Shown one piece after another: positions 7,598 to 16,370 of a stretch of 64,000 bases of DNA. The position numbers and the translations under genes were made by a program. Position 1 is the first letter of the stretch, and every line of letters begins with the position of its first letter. The notes below the pieces were generated by a model. It searched no databases, had not been told where the DNA came from, and saw only the letters and a program-made list of their open reading frames with translations. Source of the stretch: JASUTC01 sp964604305 (GTDB taxonomy: Bacteria; Thermotogota; Thermotogae; MWEM01); NCBI GenBank assembly GCA_964604305.1, contig CAZRYM010000006.1, positions 1-64,000 on the forward strand. The letters run 5' to 3'.

Positions 7598-9268
7598 TTG
7601 CCGGAATATCAAGTGCTTAAGCAGGAATATGAAAGATGGGTGGAAGCCTCTTCTGGGTGGATGAAGGAGGATTTAAAAATTCTTGAAGGATTATCCCCCG
7701 AAGAATTCAGGATTGAACTTACTGAGCGGTTTTCAGTCGATGCTGAATTTGGTACCGGTGGCCTTCGTTCCAAAATTAGAGCAGGAACCAACGGAATAAA
7801 TGATTTTTGGATAAAGAGGATCTGCAAGGCTGTTCGAAAGAACTCTAAAAAAATCGTTATAGCTTATGATACAAGGCGATGTTCAAAGGAATTCGCTCAA
7901 ATAGCTGCAAATACCCTTTCTGCAGGTTATTGTCAAGTTTATCTTTTCCAAGAGCCGGTTCCAACTCCTATCCTATCCTTCACAGTTAAACAAATCAAAT
8001 GTGATACCGGTATCGTAATAACGGCAAGTCATAATCCCAAGGAATACAATGGATTCAAGCTTTACGATTCAAATGGGGTACAGTACGTTCCTCAAAAAAT
8101 AGAGAGATTAAATGAACTGATGAAAGACATACCGTTAATTGAAAAAGAAAACGAAAAAGCAAAGTCTCATTTAATAGAACAAGTTGGAGAAGAAGTCTAT
8201 GAAGCTTATTTTTCGATGGTTTTTGATGAATTAAGTGTCTTAAGTCCAAAAGAGACACACGGACACCAAATCTCTGTTGTATATACCCCCTTACATGGAA
8301 CAGGAGCAAGTTTTGTGCCAAAAATAATGAGAAAGTACGGCATAGATGTACAAACAGTTGAAAAACAGATGAAACCTGATCCCGATTTTTCGACAGTAAA
8401 GGTTCCAAATCCGGAGGATCAAAGTAGTTTTAAGTTGGCTATGAAGAAGGCTGAACAGCTTAAAGTAAGACCACAGGCTTTGATTGCCACAGACCCGGAC
8501 AGCGATCGATTGGGACTTTTTATTCAGAGTAACGGAAAATATCACTCTTTAACGGGTAACGAATTAGGCATTCTTTTGCTCGATTTTATCCTTGAAAAAA
8601 GTGGTATTAGTGATTATAAAGGAAATACAGCCGTTTTGAAAACAATTGTAACAACTGAAGGAGTAAAACCTATTGCAGAGAAGTATAATTTATTACTATA
8701 TGAGACCTTGACAGGCTTTAAATATCTGGGAGAGAAATCAGTGGAGTTGAGGTCAAGAGGAATCGATACTCTGTTTAGTTTTGAGGAGAGTTTTGGTTAC
8801 CTTTTTGGAACTCATGCCGGAGATAAAGATGCCTGTTCCACATCGGGACTTTTGGCATTATTGTTGCTTGAATCGAAAAGTGGTGAGGGTATAATTAAAA
8901 GGCTTGAATCGATTCGTTCGATGTATGGCTGCTATCTTGAACAACTTTTGACACGGACAGCTGAAGGTGTGAGCGGTATGAAAAAACTTCATGAATTTAT
9001 GCATTTTCTGAGAAAAGAAAGGTCATTTATGAGTTGGGAAGAAGGAATCACCTTGAAAGATTACCAAGAAGAGACAGGTGAGTTACATGCCGATGTTGTA
9101 GAGTACCGCTTTCAAAATGGGGATAGAGTTATTTTTAGACCATCAGGAACTGAACCCAGAATCAAGGCTTATATAAATGTTCATGCATACGATAAGGATT
9201 CTGCATACAGTCGGGTTATTTGGATGCGGAAAAGAGTGGAATCGTTATTTGATTCCACTCTGAAATAA
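7598..9268 (+). CDS. Alpha-phosphohexomutase (phosphoglucomutase/phosphomannomutase), copy 1
   Basis: Interconverts hexose 1- and 6-phosphates (glucose or mannose) through a phosphoserine enzyme. In its 556 residues the four family loops are present: the catalytic serine loop TASHNPKEYNG (Ser144), the Mg-binding loop ATDPDSDRLG, the sugar-specificity loop FEESFGYLFG (GFKYLGEK precedes it), and the phosphate-binding loop RPSGTEPRIKAY near the C-terminus. The TTG start follows GGGGTG. A second paralogue is encoded at 22187-23884 with the same domain plan but clearly diverged, so the two may differ in substrate or role. It appears to head a plus-strand gene run with hpt and hslU. Confidence 0.92.
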   Translation: MPEYQVLKQEYERWVEASSGWMKEDLKILEGLSPEEFRIELTERFSVDAEFGTGGLRSKIRAGTNGINDFWIKRICKAVRKNSKKIVIAYDTRRCSKEFAQIAANTLSAGYCQVYLFQEPVPTPILSFTVKQIKCDTGIVITASHNPKEYNGFKLYDSNGVQYVPQKIERLNELMKDIPLIEKENEKAKSHLIEQVGEEVYEAYFSMVFDELSVLSPKETHGHQISVVYTPLHGTGASFVPKIMRKYGIDVQTVEKQMKPDPDFSTVKVPNPEDQSSFKLAMKKAEQLKVRPQALIATDPDSDRLGLFIQSNGKYHSLTGNELGILLLDFILEKSGISDYKGNTAVLKTIVTTEGVKPIAEKYNLLLYETLTGFKYLGEKSVELRSRGIDTLFSFEESFGYLFGTHAGDKDACSTSGLLALLLLESKSGEGIIKRLESIRSMYGCYLEQLLTRTAEGVSGMKKLHEFMHFLRKERSFMSWEEGITLKDYQEETGELHADVVEYRFQNGDRVIFRPSGTEPRIKAYINVHAYDKDSAYSRVIWMRKRVESLFDSTLK

Positions 9269-9297
9269 AGGGGGGGGAGGCAGTTTTAGCCGAAAAA

Positions 9298-9831
9298 ATG
9301 GAGATAACCAGAGAAAAGATAAAAGTTCTTTACAGTGAAGAAACCATTGCCAAAAGAATAAAAGAGATGGGTCAACAGATCAGTTTGGATTATGCAGGTC
9401 TGGACTCTCCTTTACACATGGTTTGCGTACTTAAAGGATCTGTGCATTTTTATTCTCAGTTACTGCTTGATATCAGGATGGATGTAAGCTATTCATTTAT
9501 ACAAGTTGCCAGTTACAAGGGAACGCAGTCATCGGGTAGAATCAACGTTAAGTCTTGGATAGATGAGCCGGTGCAGGGGAAAAATGTGATTGTTATTGAA
9601 GACATACTCGATACCGGTAGGACGTTAAAGTACATTCTCAATTACCTGTCGAGATATAAGCCGGCAACTTTAGAAGTGGCGACATTAGTGGATAAATATG
9701 AAAAAGATCATTTTGGTATCTTACCCAAATATGTCGGGTTCCAGACACAAGACAGATTTTTATTGGGATATGGGCTTGATTTTGAGCAGAAATTCAGAAA
9801 TCTTCCCTACATTGGGTATGTCGAAGGTTGA
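9298..9831 (+). CDS. hpt: Hypoxanthine phosphoribosyltransferase
   Basis: Purine salvage enzyme of 177 residues that joins hypoxanthine (and often guanine) to PRPP. The PRPP-binding motif VIVIEDILDTGRTL is intact, with LKGSVHFYSQLL upstream and the base-binding region LVDKYEK and PKYVGF downstream. The only ATG in frame lies 17 bases after a strong GGGGGGGAGG, an unusually long gap; no GTG or TTG lies closer in frame, so the true start is slightly uncertain. It overlaps the next small gene by 14 bases. Confidence 0.92.
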   Translation: MEITREKIKVLYSEETIAKRIKEMGQQISLDYAGLDSPLHMVCVLKGSVHFYSQLLLDIRMDVSYSFIQVASYKGTQSSGRINVKSWIDEPVQGKNVIVIEDILDTGRTLKYILNYLSRYKPATLEVATLVDKYEKDHFGILPKYVGFQTQDRFLLGYGLDFEQKFRNLPYIGYVEG

Positions 9832-10141
9832 TGAGCAGAAAAAAGAAAAAGGCTTGAAGCGTGAAGGATATATTTCCAGTATTTGTTTTCTTATGATTTT
9901 TTCAGTTGGTTTTTTCCTGGTCTGGAGTACAATAGAACTAATGAAAGAAACTTATTTGGAAAAACTTATGGAATTTCAGGCTTTGAAAAACCTGACGGTT
10001 TACGATCTGAGATCGGATATTTATTCTGTTTTAAACCAATCAACTCATACTTTCGTCTCTTTTGATGAAGAGGTATATCTAAATGGTAATCGAATTTTTC
10101 TTGACGAAAATAAACAAATTTATATAGAGAGAGGAGAATAA
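9818..10141 (+). CDS. FtsL/DivIC-like small membrane protein
   Basis: A 107-residue protein with a charged N-terminus, one transmembrane segment (ISSICFLMIFSVGFFLVWST, about residues 20-40) and a short extracytoplasmic coiled-coil-like stretch. This bitopic layout resembles FtsL/DivIC/septum-formation initiator proteins, but no specific motif proves it. I chose the ATG at 9818, which overlaps the hpt stop; a longer frame starting at 9698 is buried inside hpt. It sits in the position directly before hslU where hslV is usually found. Confidence 0.7.
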   Translation: MSKVDEQKKEKGLKREGYISSICFLMIFSVGFFLVWSTIELMKETYLEKLMEFQALKNLTVYDLRSDIYSVLNQSTHTFVSFDEEVYLNGNRIFLDENKQIYIERGE

Positions 10142-10145
10142 TATA

Positions 10146-11573
10146 GTGACAAAGGCATTACCAAAACGCGAAGAATTAACACCAAAAAAGATCGTGGAAT
10201 TACTTGATAAATACATCATCGGACAAAATGAAGCGAAAAAATCAGTTGCCATAGCCCTTAGAAACAGGATCAGAAGGCAACAATTGGATGATGAGATGAA
10301 AGAGGAAGTCTTTCCTAAAAACATTTTGATGATCGGGCCCACGGGAGTGGGAAAAACTGAGATTGCAAGGCGTTTGGCCAATCTTTCTGATTCGCCATTT
10401 TTAAAGGTGGAAGCGACTCGATTTACAGAAGTAGGTTACGTGGGCAGATCAGTGGAAAGCATGATCAGAGAGCTTGTAGAATCCGCCATCAATAAGCTTA
10501 AACACGAAGAGATGGAAAAGGTTGCCCTGATTGCCCGGACAGAGGTTGAGAAGATCATCGTTGATGCCATTCTTCATCCCAGGAAAAAAGAGAGGAATCA
10601 GCAGAATTTGGGTAATATATTTGGTCAATTTTTCCAGGGGGGACAGCAAAATACCCCGCCTCCACCAGAGGAAAAAATTGAAACAGATTCTGAAAACAAA
10701 TGGACTAGAGAAGAAGTCAAGCAGAAACTGAGAAATGGAGAGTTTGAAGACCGTTTTATAGACATCGAAATCGAACAATCCAACAGTCCTCAAATCGGAA
10801 TGATCGGTGGAGATTTGGGTGATATTGGTATCGATATGCAGGGGATGTTTGGAAATTTGATGCCCAAGAAAAAGGTTACCAAACGGGTGACTGTAAAACA
10901 GGCCAGAAAGATCCTGTTGCCTATCGAATCTGAAAAACTTATCGATTCTGACAAGATTGTTGCAGATGGAATAGACCTTGCTCAAAACAAGGGAATTGTA
11001 TTCATCGACGAAATAGACAAGGTTGCGGGAGAATCTTCGAAATCGGGTCCCGATGTTTCAAGAGGAGGTGTGCAGCGAGATTTACTCCCCATCGTAGAGG
11101 GAACAACGGTTATGACAAAATACGGAATGATCAAAACCGATTTTATTTTGTTCATCGCTGCAGGAGCCTTTCATATCGCCAAACCCTCTGATCTCATGCC
11201 GGAGCTTCAGGGAAGATTTCCCCTTAGGGTTGAACTGGAGTCACTCACAAAAGATGATTTCAAACGGATACTCATTGAACCAAGGAATTCCTTGACCAAA
11301 CAGTATCAGGCACTTCTTCAGACTGATGGTGTGGAGATCGAATTTACTGATGATGGATTGGAAGAAATTGCCTCGGTATCATTTAAATTAAACGAAGATC
11401 TTGAAAATATCGGTGCAAGAAGACTTTACACGGTGATGGAAAGAATTCTGGAAGATGTTTCGTTCCAAGCCCCCGATTCTTCATTGCATAAACTGACGGT
11501 GGACAAAAAGTATGTGGAAGATAACATGGCTGAGCTTGTTAAAGACAAAGATCTTTCCGCTTATATTTTGTAA
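10146..11573 (+). CDS. hslU: ATP-dependent protease ATPase subunit HslU (ClpY)
   Basis: AAA+ unfoldase of 475 residues that feeds proteins to the HslV peptidase. Walker A GPTGVGKTE (about residues 63-71), Walker B GIVFIDEIDK (about 283-292), the pore-loop region GYVGRS and sensor-2 GARRLYTVMER are present. A Gln/Pro-rich insertion (about residues 155-190) falls in the I domain. The C-terminus DLSAYIL keeps the tail that docks into HslV in known complexes. The GTG start follows GAGAGGAG. hslV itself is not adjacent; hpt and an FtsL-like gene lie upstream and dprA follows. Confidence 0.96.
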   Translation: MTKALPKREELTPKKIVELLDKYIIGQNEAKKSVAIALRNRIRRQQLDDEMKEEVFPKNILMIGPTGVGKTEIARRLANLSDSPFLKVEATRFTEVGYVGRSVESMIRELVESAINKLKHEEMEKVALIARTEVEKIIVDAILHPRKKERNQQNLGNIFGQFFQGGQQNTPPPPEEKIETDSENKWTREEVKQKLRNGEFEDRFIDIEIEQSNSPQIGMIGGDLGDIGIDMQGMFGNLMPKKKVTKRVTVKQARKILLPIESEKLIDSDKIVADGIDLAQNKGIVFIDEIDKVAGESSKSGPDVSRGGVQRDLLPIVEGTTVMTKYGMIKTDFILFIAAGAFHIAKPSDLMPELQGRFPLRVELESLTKDDFKRILIEPRNSLTKQYQALLQTDGVEIEFTDDGLEEIASVSFKLNEDLENIGARRLYTVMERILEDVSFQAPDSSLHKLTVDKKYVEDNMAELVKDKDLSAYIL

Positions 11574-11587
11574 ACAGGGGAAAAGTT

Positions 11588-12661
11588 TTGAACAAAATTG
11601 AACGAATTGCAATTGCATCGAAATTAAATTTGAATTTTCATGACCTGAAAAGGCTTTTTGAGAACTACGATTCACTGAAAGCATTGAAAAACGATTCTTT
11701 CAGGCTTCCTTTTCAAATCAATATTGAAGAGATTGGTGCTGAGATTGAAAGGCTTGAAAAATGCAGTGTTAGAGAAGATCTGAAGATCATCACATTTGAA
11801 GATGAGGATTATCCTTCCATCTTAAAGGAAATAAACGACCCCCCTTGGTGCCTATTCCTTAAGGGACAAGTTGATGTTTTACGGGATGATTCTGTAAAAC
11901 TGGCGGTGGTGGGATCCAGGAAAAACAGCCATTACGGGAAGTTGACAATTGACATGCTCATTCCCCCGTTGATTGAAAAGGGAGTTTGTATCGTCAGCGG
12001 ATTGGCATTTGGTATCGATAGTCTGGCACACAAAAAGAGTCTTGAATATGATGGAAAGGTCATAGGAGTTCTTGGCTGTGGCGTAGATATAGTCTACCCC
12101 AAGTCGAACGAAAATCTTTATAAACAGGTTCTCCAAAACGGTTGCATCATCAGTGAGTATCTACCGTGGGAAAGACCCAGAACCTATTATTTCCCACGAA
12201 GAAACCGCATTATTTCCGGACTGAGTTTAGGGGTACTTCTGGTTGAGGCTGCTATAAAAAGCGGCTCTTTGATCACAGCCAGATGCGCGTTGGAGCAAAA
12301 CCGGGATGTTTTTGCAGTCCCGGGACAGATAAACGCTTATAGTTCAGGTGGAACAAACGACTTAATCAAAAAAGGAGCAAAGCTTGTCTCCTGCAGTGAA
12401 GATATATTTGAGGAGTATCCCGAACACTTTTCAACATCTAAAAATCTAGAGCTGAAGCAAATTGCCGAAGAAAGAATCTTTGAAGAAATGACAAAAGATG
12501 AACGTTTGGTTTTTAGACTGATTGAAGAGGGGATCACGGATTTTGATACATTGACACACAAATCGGACCTTGACGCGTCCATGTTGAATTATACATTGAC
12601 GCTGCTGACCCTTAAAGGGGTGATCGATGTTGTCGGAACCAGTTATCAGAAAAGAATATAA
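11588..12661 (+). CDS. dprA: DNA processing protein DprA (Smf)
   Basis: Single-stranded DNA-binding protein that loads RecA onto incoming DNA during natural transformation, 357 residues. The extended Rossmann core shows VVGSRKNSHYG, VSGLAFGIDSLAHK, GVLGCGVDIVYP, SEYLPWERP and FPRRNRIISGLSLGVLLVEA, cited in parts. A C-terminal winged-helix-like domain (from about residue 290) is also present. The TTG start follows GGGGAAAAG. It overlaps the next gene by 35 bases. Confidence 0.95.
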   Translation: MNKIERIAIASKLNLNFHDLKRLFENYDSLKALKNDSFRLPFQINIEEIGAEIERLEKCSVREDLKIITFEDEDYPSILKEINDPPWCLFLKGQVDVLRDDSVKLAVVGSRKNSHYGKLTIDMLIPPLIEKGVCIVSGLAFGIDSLAHKKSLEYDGKVIGVLGCGVDIVYPKSNENLYKQVLQNGCIISEYLPWERPRTYYFPRRNRIISGLSLGVLLVEAAIKSGSLITARCALEQNRDVFAVPGQINAYSSGGTNDLIKKGAKLVSCSEDIFEEYPEHFSTSKNLELKQIAEERIFEEMTKDERLVFRLIEEGITDFDTLTHKSDLDASMLNYTLTLLTLKGVIDVVGTSYQKRI

Positions 12662-13334
12662 TCGAAAAAAAAGAAAAACGTTTTTTTCTGCCCTGTTCAT
12701 TTTGCTATGTTTGGGTGGATCTGTTTTTGGTATGATGTTTGAAATAGGAGCGGGGTATCGATTTGCCCCTTCGGATCAAACAAAACACGGGATCAACCTT
12801 GATCTTGGGCTGTTTAACGATTTTAACGATATTATCGAGCTTGATGTCACTTATCATCCCCAATTTACCGGTTCCGGTTCAGAAGAATCGGCAACCCCAA
12901 CTCTCTTTTGGAATTTCGATATGGACGCCATGATCCCCCTTTTGGGTAGACGGGATGGGATAGAAGGGTACCGATTTGGTATCTATTCTACTTTTGAGTT
13001 TGGCAGCTTTTATTCGGATTATACCTTGGATGCAACACCCGGAACATCTCAGGCACAACAGACGGCATGGGACAGAAGTGATTACTGGTTTGGAGCCGGT
13101 ATTTATGCTCAATATTTTCTTGATCCCTGGTTGTTTGAAATGTCCATAGGATTACCGATAATCAACAGTTATAGCGAACAGGATACCTTAAATAAATTAT
13201 TGGGAAGTTTTGAATTTAAAACCAGATACTTTATTAAAAGCGATATTTACGATTTTAAAGATCATCTCTTGGTAGAGTTTGTGGTGTCTACCAGAAAGAT
13301 AGGCCTTTCGGTTGTCCTTCTGGAACCATTTTAA
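12627..13334 (+). CDS. Exported beta-barrel-like outer membrane protein
   Basis: A 235-residue protein with a basic N-terminus (KEYNRKKRK), a hydrophobic signal core (FFSALFILLCLGGSVFG) and a mature part made of alternating short amphipathic strands rich in Gly, Tyr, Phe and Asp. It ends in LSVVLLEPF; a terminal Phe is the usual mark of an outer-membrane barrel recognised by BamA. It begins inside the end of dprA behind AAAGGGG. I cannot name a family. A second protein of similar style lies at 51293-51784. Confidence 0.75.
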   Translation: MLSEPVIRKEYNRKKRKTFFSALFILLCLGGSVFGMMFEIGAGYRFAPSDQTKHGINLDLGLFNDFNDIIELDVTYHPQFTGSGSEESATPTLFWNFDMDAMIPLLGRRDGIEGYRFGIYSTFEFGSFYSDYTLDATPGTSQAQQTAWDRSDYWFGAGIYAQYFLDPWLFEMSIGLPIINSYSEQDTLNKLLGSFEFKTRYFIKSDIYDFKDHLLVEFVVSTRKIGLSVVLLEPF

Positions 13335-13346
13335 GGGGGTCTGTTC

Positions 13347-14075
13347 ATGAAACTCGAAAGGTTTATCCAAAAAGCGGGTGTTACCAGTAGAAGAAAGGCG
13401 CCCCAACTGATAGAAGACGGACGAGTAAAGGTCAATTCAGAGACAGTGAAAGAATTTTACATGGAAGTGGATGAAAATTCGGATGTTGTGGAAGTAGATG
13501 GCAAGCGGGTGGAACTTGAATCGAAATGCTATTATCTGTTTAACAAACCGGCGGGTTTTATCACCGCCTTAAAAGACCCGTTTAAAACACCAACAATCAT
13601 TGATTATTTAAATGAGCATTATCAGATAATCCAACGGGTTCATCCTGTGGGAAGGTTGGACAAAGACACCGAAGGGCTTTTGATTTTGACAAATGACGGA
13701 GATCTGACGTATAAGGTCCTTCATCCCAAGATGAAGGTTGAGAAAGAATATCTGGCAAAGGTCTACGGTGTACCCGATGAAAATGATATCAAAAGCTTCA
13801 AGGAGGGAATGCGATTAAAGAATTTTGCTTCTTCACCTGCAATCCTTGAAATAAAGAAGCGGGGGGGTCCATTTTCTTGGATCACAGTTGTCATTAGAGA
13901 AGGTAAAAAACGTCAAGTTAAGAGAATGTGTTCACACATTGGACACAAGGTGGTGTTTCTTAAACGAATCAGAGTGGGAACCTTTACCCTTGACGGTATT
14001 GAAAAACCGGGTGATTTGAAAAAGCTGGGAAAAGAAGAGATAGAAAAATTTACAGTTGATAACAATATAATATGA
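13347..14075 (+). CDS. RsuA/RluB-type rRNA pseudouridine synthase
   Basis: Converts a uridine of ribosomal RNA to pseudouridine; 242 residues. An S4-like RNA-binding domain (residues 1-60, LERFIQKAGVTSRRKAPQLI) precedes the catalytic domain with HPVGRLDKDTEGLLILTNDG, whose first Asp (residue 105) is the catalytic one. The C-terminal GKKRQVKRMCSHIGHKV is typical of the RsuA/RluB/RluE/RluF branch. The sequence cannot say whether 16S or 23S RNA is the target. The start ATG has the SD AAGGGGG. Confidence 0.93.
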   Translation: MKLERFIQKAGVTSRRKAPQLIEDGRVKVNSETVKEFYMEVDENSDVVEVDGKRVELESKCYYLFNKPAGFITALKDPFKTPTIIDYLNEHYQIIQRVHPVGRLDKDTEGLLILTNDGDLTYKVLHPKMKVEKEYLAKVYGVPDENDIKSFKEGMRLKNFASSPAILEIKKRGGPFSWITVVIREGKKRQVKRMCSHIGHKVVFLKRIRVGTFTLDGIEKPGDLKKLGKEEIEKFTVDNNII

Positions 14076-14089
14076 AGGGGTGTATATCT

Positions 14090-16351
14090 TTGAGAGTAAA
14101 ATCAAAAATTACAATAGTATTACTCCTGATCTTTGCAATCGCAACGGGTCTTGTTCTTTCCAAGACAACAAATGAGTTATTGATGGAATTGAAAAGTCTT
14201 CAGCAACAGATAGAATTTGCGAAAAATCTGAATGACATGTCGCTTTTGGATACATCACTGGAATCCGTAAATCGATTACTTCTAAACAATCCCGGAAATC
14301 TGGATTTTGAAGGTAAAGCGCATGTGGTATTGGCTGATGCTTATTTTTACAAAGGCAGTTACAATCAGGCTATTCAAGAGTATGAAAAGGCCATGGGAGT
14401 TTTGATGGAAAGCAATCCGGAATACCCCTATTCATTATATTCGCTTGTGTACGCCTACTATTATTTAATTGAAGAATCTCCCGAAAGTTTCAAGGCAAAT
14501 TACATCAATCAAGCCTTATTAAATTTGGACAGGCTTTCAACCTATGAGGAATACAAACAGGATGCCCTATTGTTAAGGGGAATGCTTTTGAAACAACGGG
14601 GTGATATGTCAGGTGCTGTGAATGCCTTTGACCAGATTAACCGGGAAGATCTCACAGGTACTGCTTCCTATTACAAAGGTCTAATTCTATATCAACAGGG
14701 AAATTATCCTTCAGCCATCATGGCATTTGAAAAAGCGTCTTCTTTGGGGCAAGACAGGGATTTGATTGCCGCCAGTATTTACAGAGTTGTTAATGCCATG
14801 ATCAACTTAAAATATTATAAAGATGCCCTGGAGCAATCGCAAAGACTGGTACGAGATTTTGGGAGTTCCAGATACAAAAACGAGATATTTTCACAACATG
14901 TACAATTGTTATACAAAACCGGGGATTACGAAAACGCTAAAAGATATATCGAAAATGAGTTGTTAGCCTCAACAAATGAAAGAGAAAAAATGGAGGCTTT
15001 GAATGTGCTGGGATGGCTTGCCTATGAAACCGGAAATCTTTCAGAGGCCATAGAGCAATGGAAAAAGGCAGTAGATACAGGTTTTGTTAATTATAAACCG
15101 GATGCCTTTGAGATAGCCAAGACTTGTCTTCAGGCATTGGGGGAAACGAACGATTCTGCAAAAACACTGTCCTTTCTAAACGATATTAAATCCAAATTTC
15201 CAGAGAAAAAGACGGAGTTGGATCTTGAAACCGCCAAAGTGTATATGAATACCAATCGTTTTCCACAAGCGGAAGTCCTTTTAAAACAAGTACTTTCAAG
15301 CGGGATGTACTTTAACGAAGTGAACTATTTAATGGCTGTTTTAAACAAGCAGAGAAACAACTCGCCTGCTGCATTTGAATATATCCGACGTGTTATAAGC
15401 TCTGGAAATCGAGAATACATTTATAAGGGGTATCTGTTTGAGGGAGACCTTTATTTTCAGATGGGCAATTATGTAAAGGCTAAACTTTCCTATGAAAATG
15501 CTCTTAAAAACGCAGATGATAAGGAGCAGCTTCAAAGTATTTTAAATCTCGGGATTGTTGAAATGGAACTTGAAAATTATCCTGCTGCCATCAGGCAGTT
15601 TAATCAACTGAAACAATATACGGTGGAAGACCTTGATGCAGCTCTTAATGGAGCATTGTATCTGGCTGAATGCTATACACTAATGAACGATATTAACAGT
15701 GCTGTAAAGGAATACAATTGGATCATATCCAATGACAGGACGGGCCGTTATATCTCAACATCCATCATGAGAAAATACGACCTGATGATCAACAACCCCA
15801 ATGCCAATCTCGATAGCTTGATACGAGAGCTCGATACACAAATTGAGTCAACGGCAGATTTGACATTGAAGGATGAATTAAAGTTCCTCAAAGCAGAGGC
15901 ATACATGAAAAAAGGAGATTTATTGACCGCCTACAATTTTGTTCGTGATATCAATTACGAAAGACTGTCCGCAATATCAAAGGCAGCGGTGTTGTATATA
16001 AGGGGGAAATATTTCTTAAGTCAGGGAAACGAGTCACAGATGATCAGTAATTTTGATACCCTTATTTCTGATTTTCCAAAGTCTCCAAAAACACCGTGGG
16101 CCATGCAGGATTACGCCCTTTATTATTACAATGCACAAAATTATAATCAGGCAAAAAACATCTTCTTTAACTTGCTGACAAAATATCCCGATTTTCAAAA
16201 GGTAGATGTGGCTTATTTTTACATAGGTTTGTGCTACGAAAAGATGGCGGAAAATGATAAGGCGAAACAGGTCTTTACAGATTTTCTTGAGAAATTTCCG
16301 AATTCAACCCGAAGGACAGAGGTTCAACAGCATTTAAGCTGGCTTGATTAA
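14090..16351 (+). CDS. Exported tetratricopeptide-repeat protein
   Basis: A large periplasmic or envelope scaffold of about 753 residues. A signal peptide (VKSKITIVLLLIFAIATGLVLS) is followed by at least fifteen TPR-like helical pairs, for example YYKGLILYQQGNYPSAIMAF, AWLAYETGNLSEAIEQWKKA-type and the C-terminal YFYIGLCYEKMAENDKAKQ. The last repeats resemble the YbgF/BamD style (GLCYEKMAENDKAKQVFTDF). I prefer the TTG at 14090, nine bases after AAGGGG; the ATG at 14072 has no SD. It overlaps nothing and runs directly into ispE. The partner is unknown. Confidence 0.85.
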   Translation: MRVKSKITIVLLLIFAIATGLVLSKTTNELLMELKSLQQQIEFAKNLNDMSLLDTSLESVNRLLLNNPGNLDFEGKAHVVLADAYFYKGSYNQAIQEYEKAMGVLMESNPEYPYSLYSLVYAYYYLIEESPESFKANYINQALLNLDRLSTYEEYKQDALLLRGMLLKQRGDMSGAVNAFDQINREDLTGTASYYKGLILYQQGNYPSAIMAFEKASSLGQDRDLIAASIYRVVNAMINLKYYKDALEQSQRLVRDFGSSRYKNEIFSQHVQLLYKTGDYENAKRYIENELLASTNEREKMEALNVLGWLAYETGNLSEAIEQWKKAVDTGFVNYKPDAFEIAKTCLQALGETNDSAKTLSFLNDIKSKFPEKKTELDLETAKVYMNTNRFPQAEVLLKQVLSSGMYFNEVNYLMAVLNKQRNNSPAAFEYIRRVISSGNREYIYKGYLFEGDLYFQMGNYVKAKLSYENALKNADDKEQLQSILNLGIVEMELENYPAAIRQFNQLKQYTVEDLDAALNGALYLAECYTLMNDINSAVKEYNWIISNDRTGRYISTSIMRKYDLMINNPNANLDSLIRELDTQIESTADLTLKDELKFLKAEAYMKKGDLLTAYNFVRDINYERLSAISKAAVLYIRGKYFLSQGNESQMISNFDTLISDFPKSPKTPWAMQDYALYYYNAQNYNQAKNIFFNLLTKYPDFQKVDVAYFYIGLCYEKMAENDKAKQVFTDFLEKFPNSTRRTEVQQHLSWLD

Positions 16352-16370
16352 TAAGGAGAGTGAGGGCTTT

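Noticed and set aside
9698..10141. 147-residue version of the FtsL-like protein
   Set aside because: The first 40 residues are read inside the conserved part of hpt; the ATG at 9818 gives a sensible protein.
10449..10985. 178-residue open frame antisense to hslU
   Set aside because: It mirrors the hslU coding sequence, with no SD and no recognisable motif.
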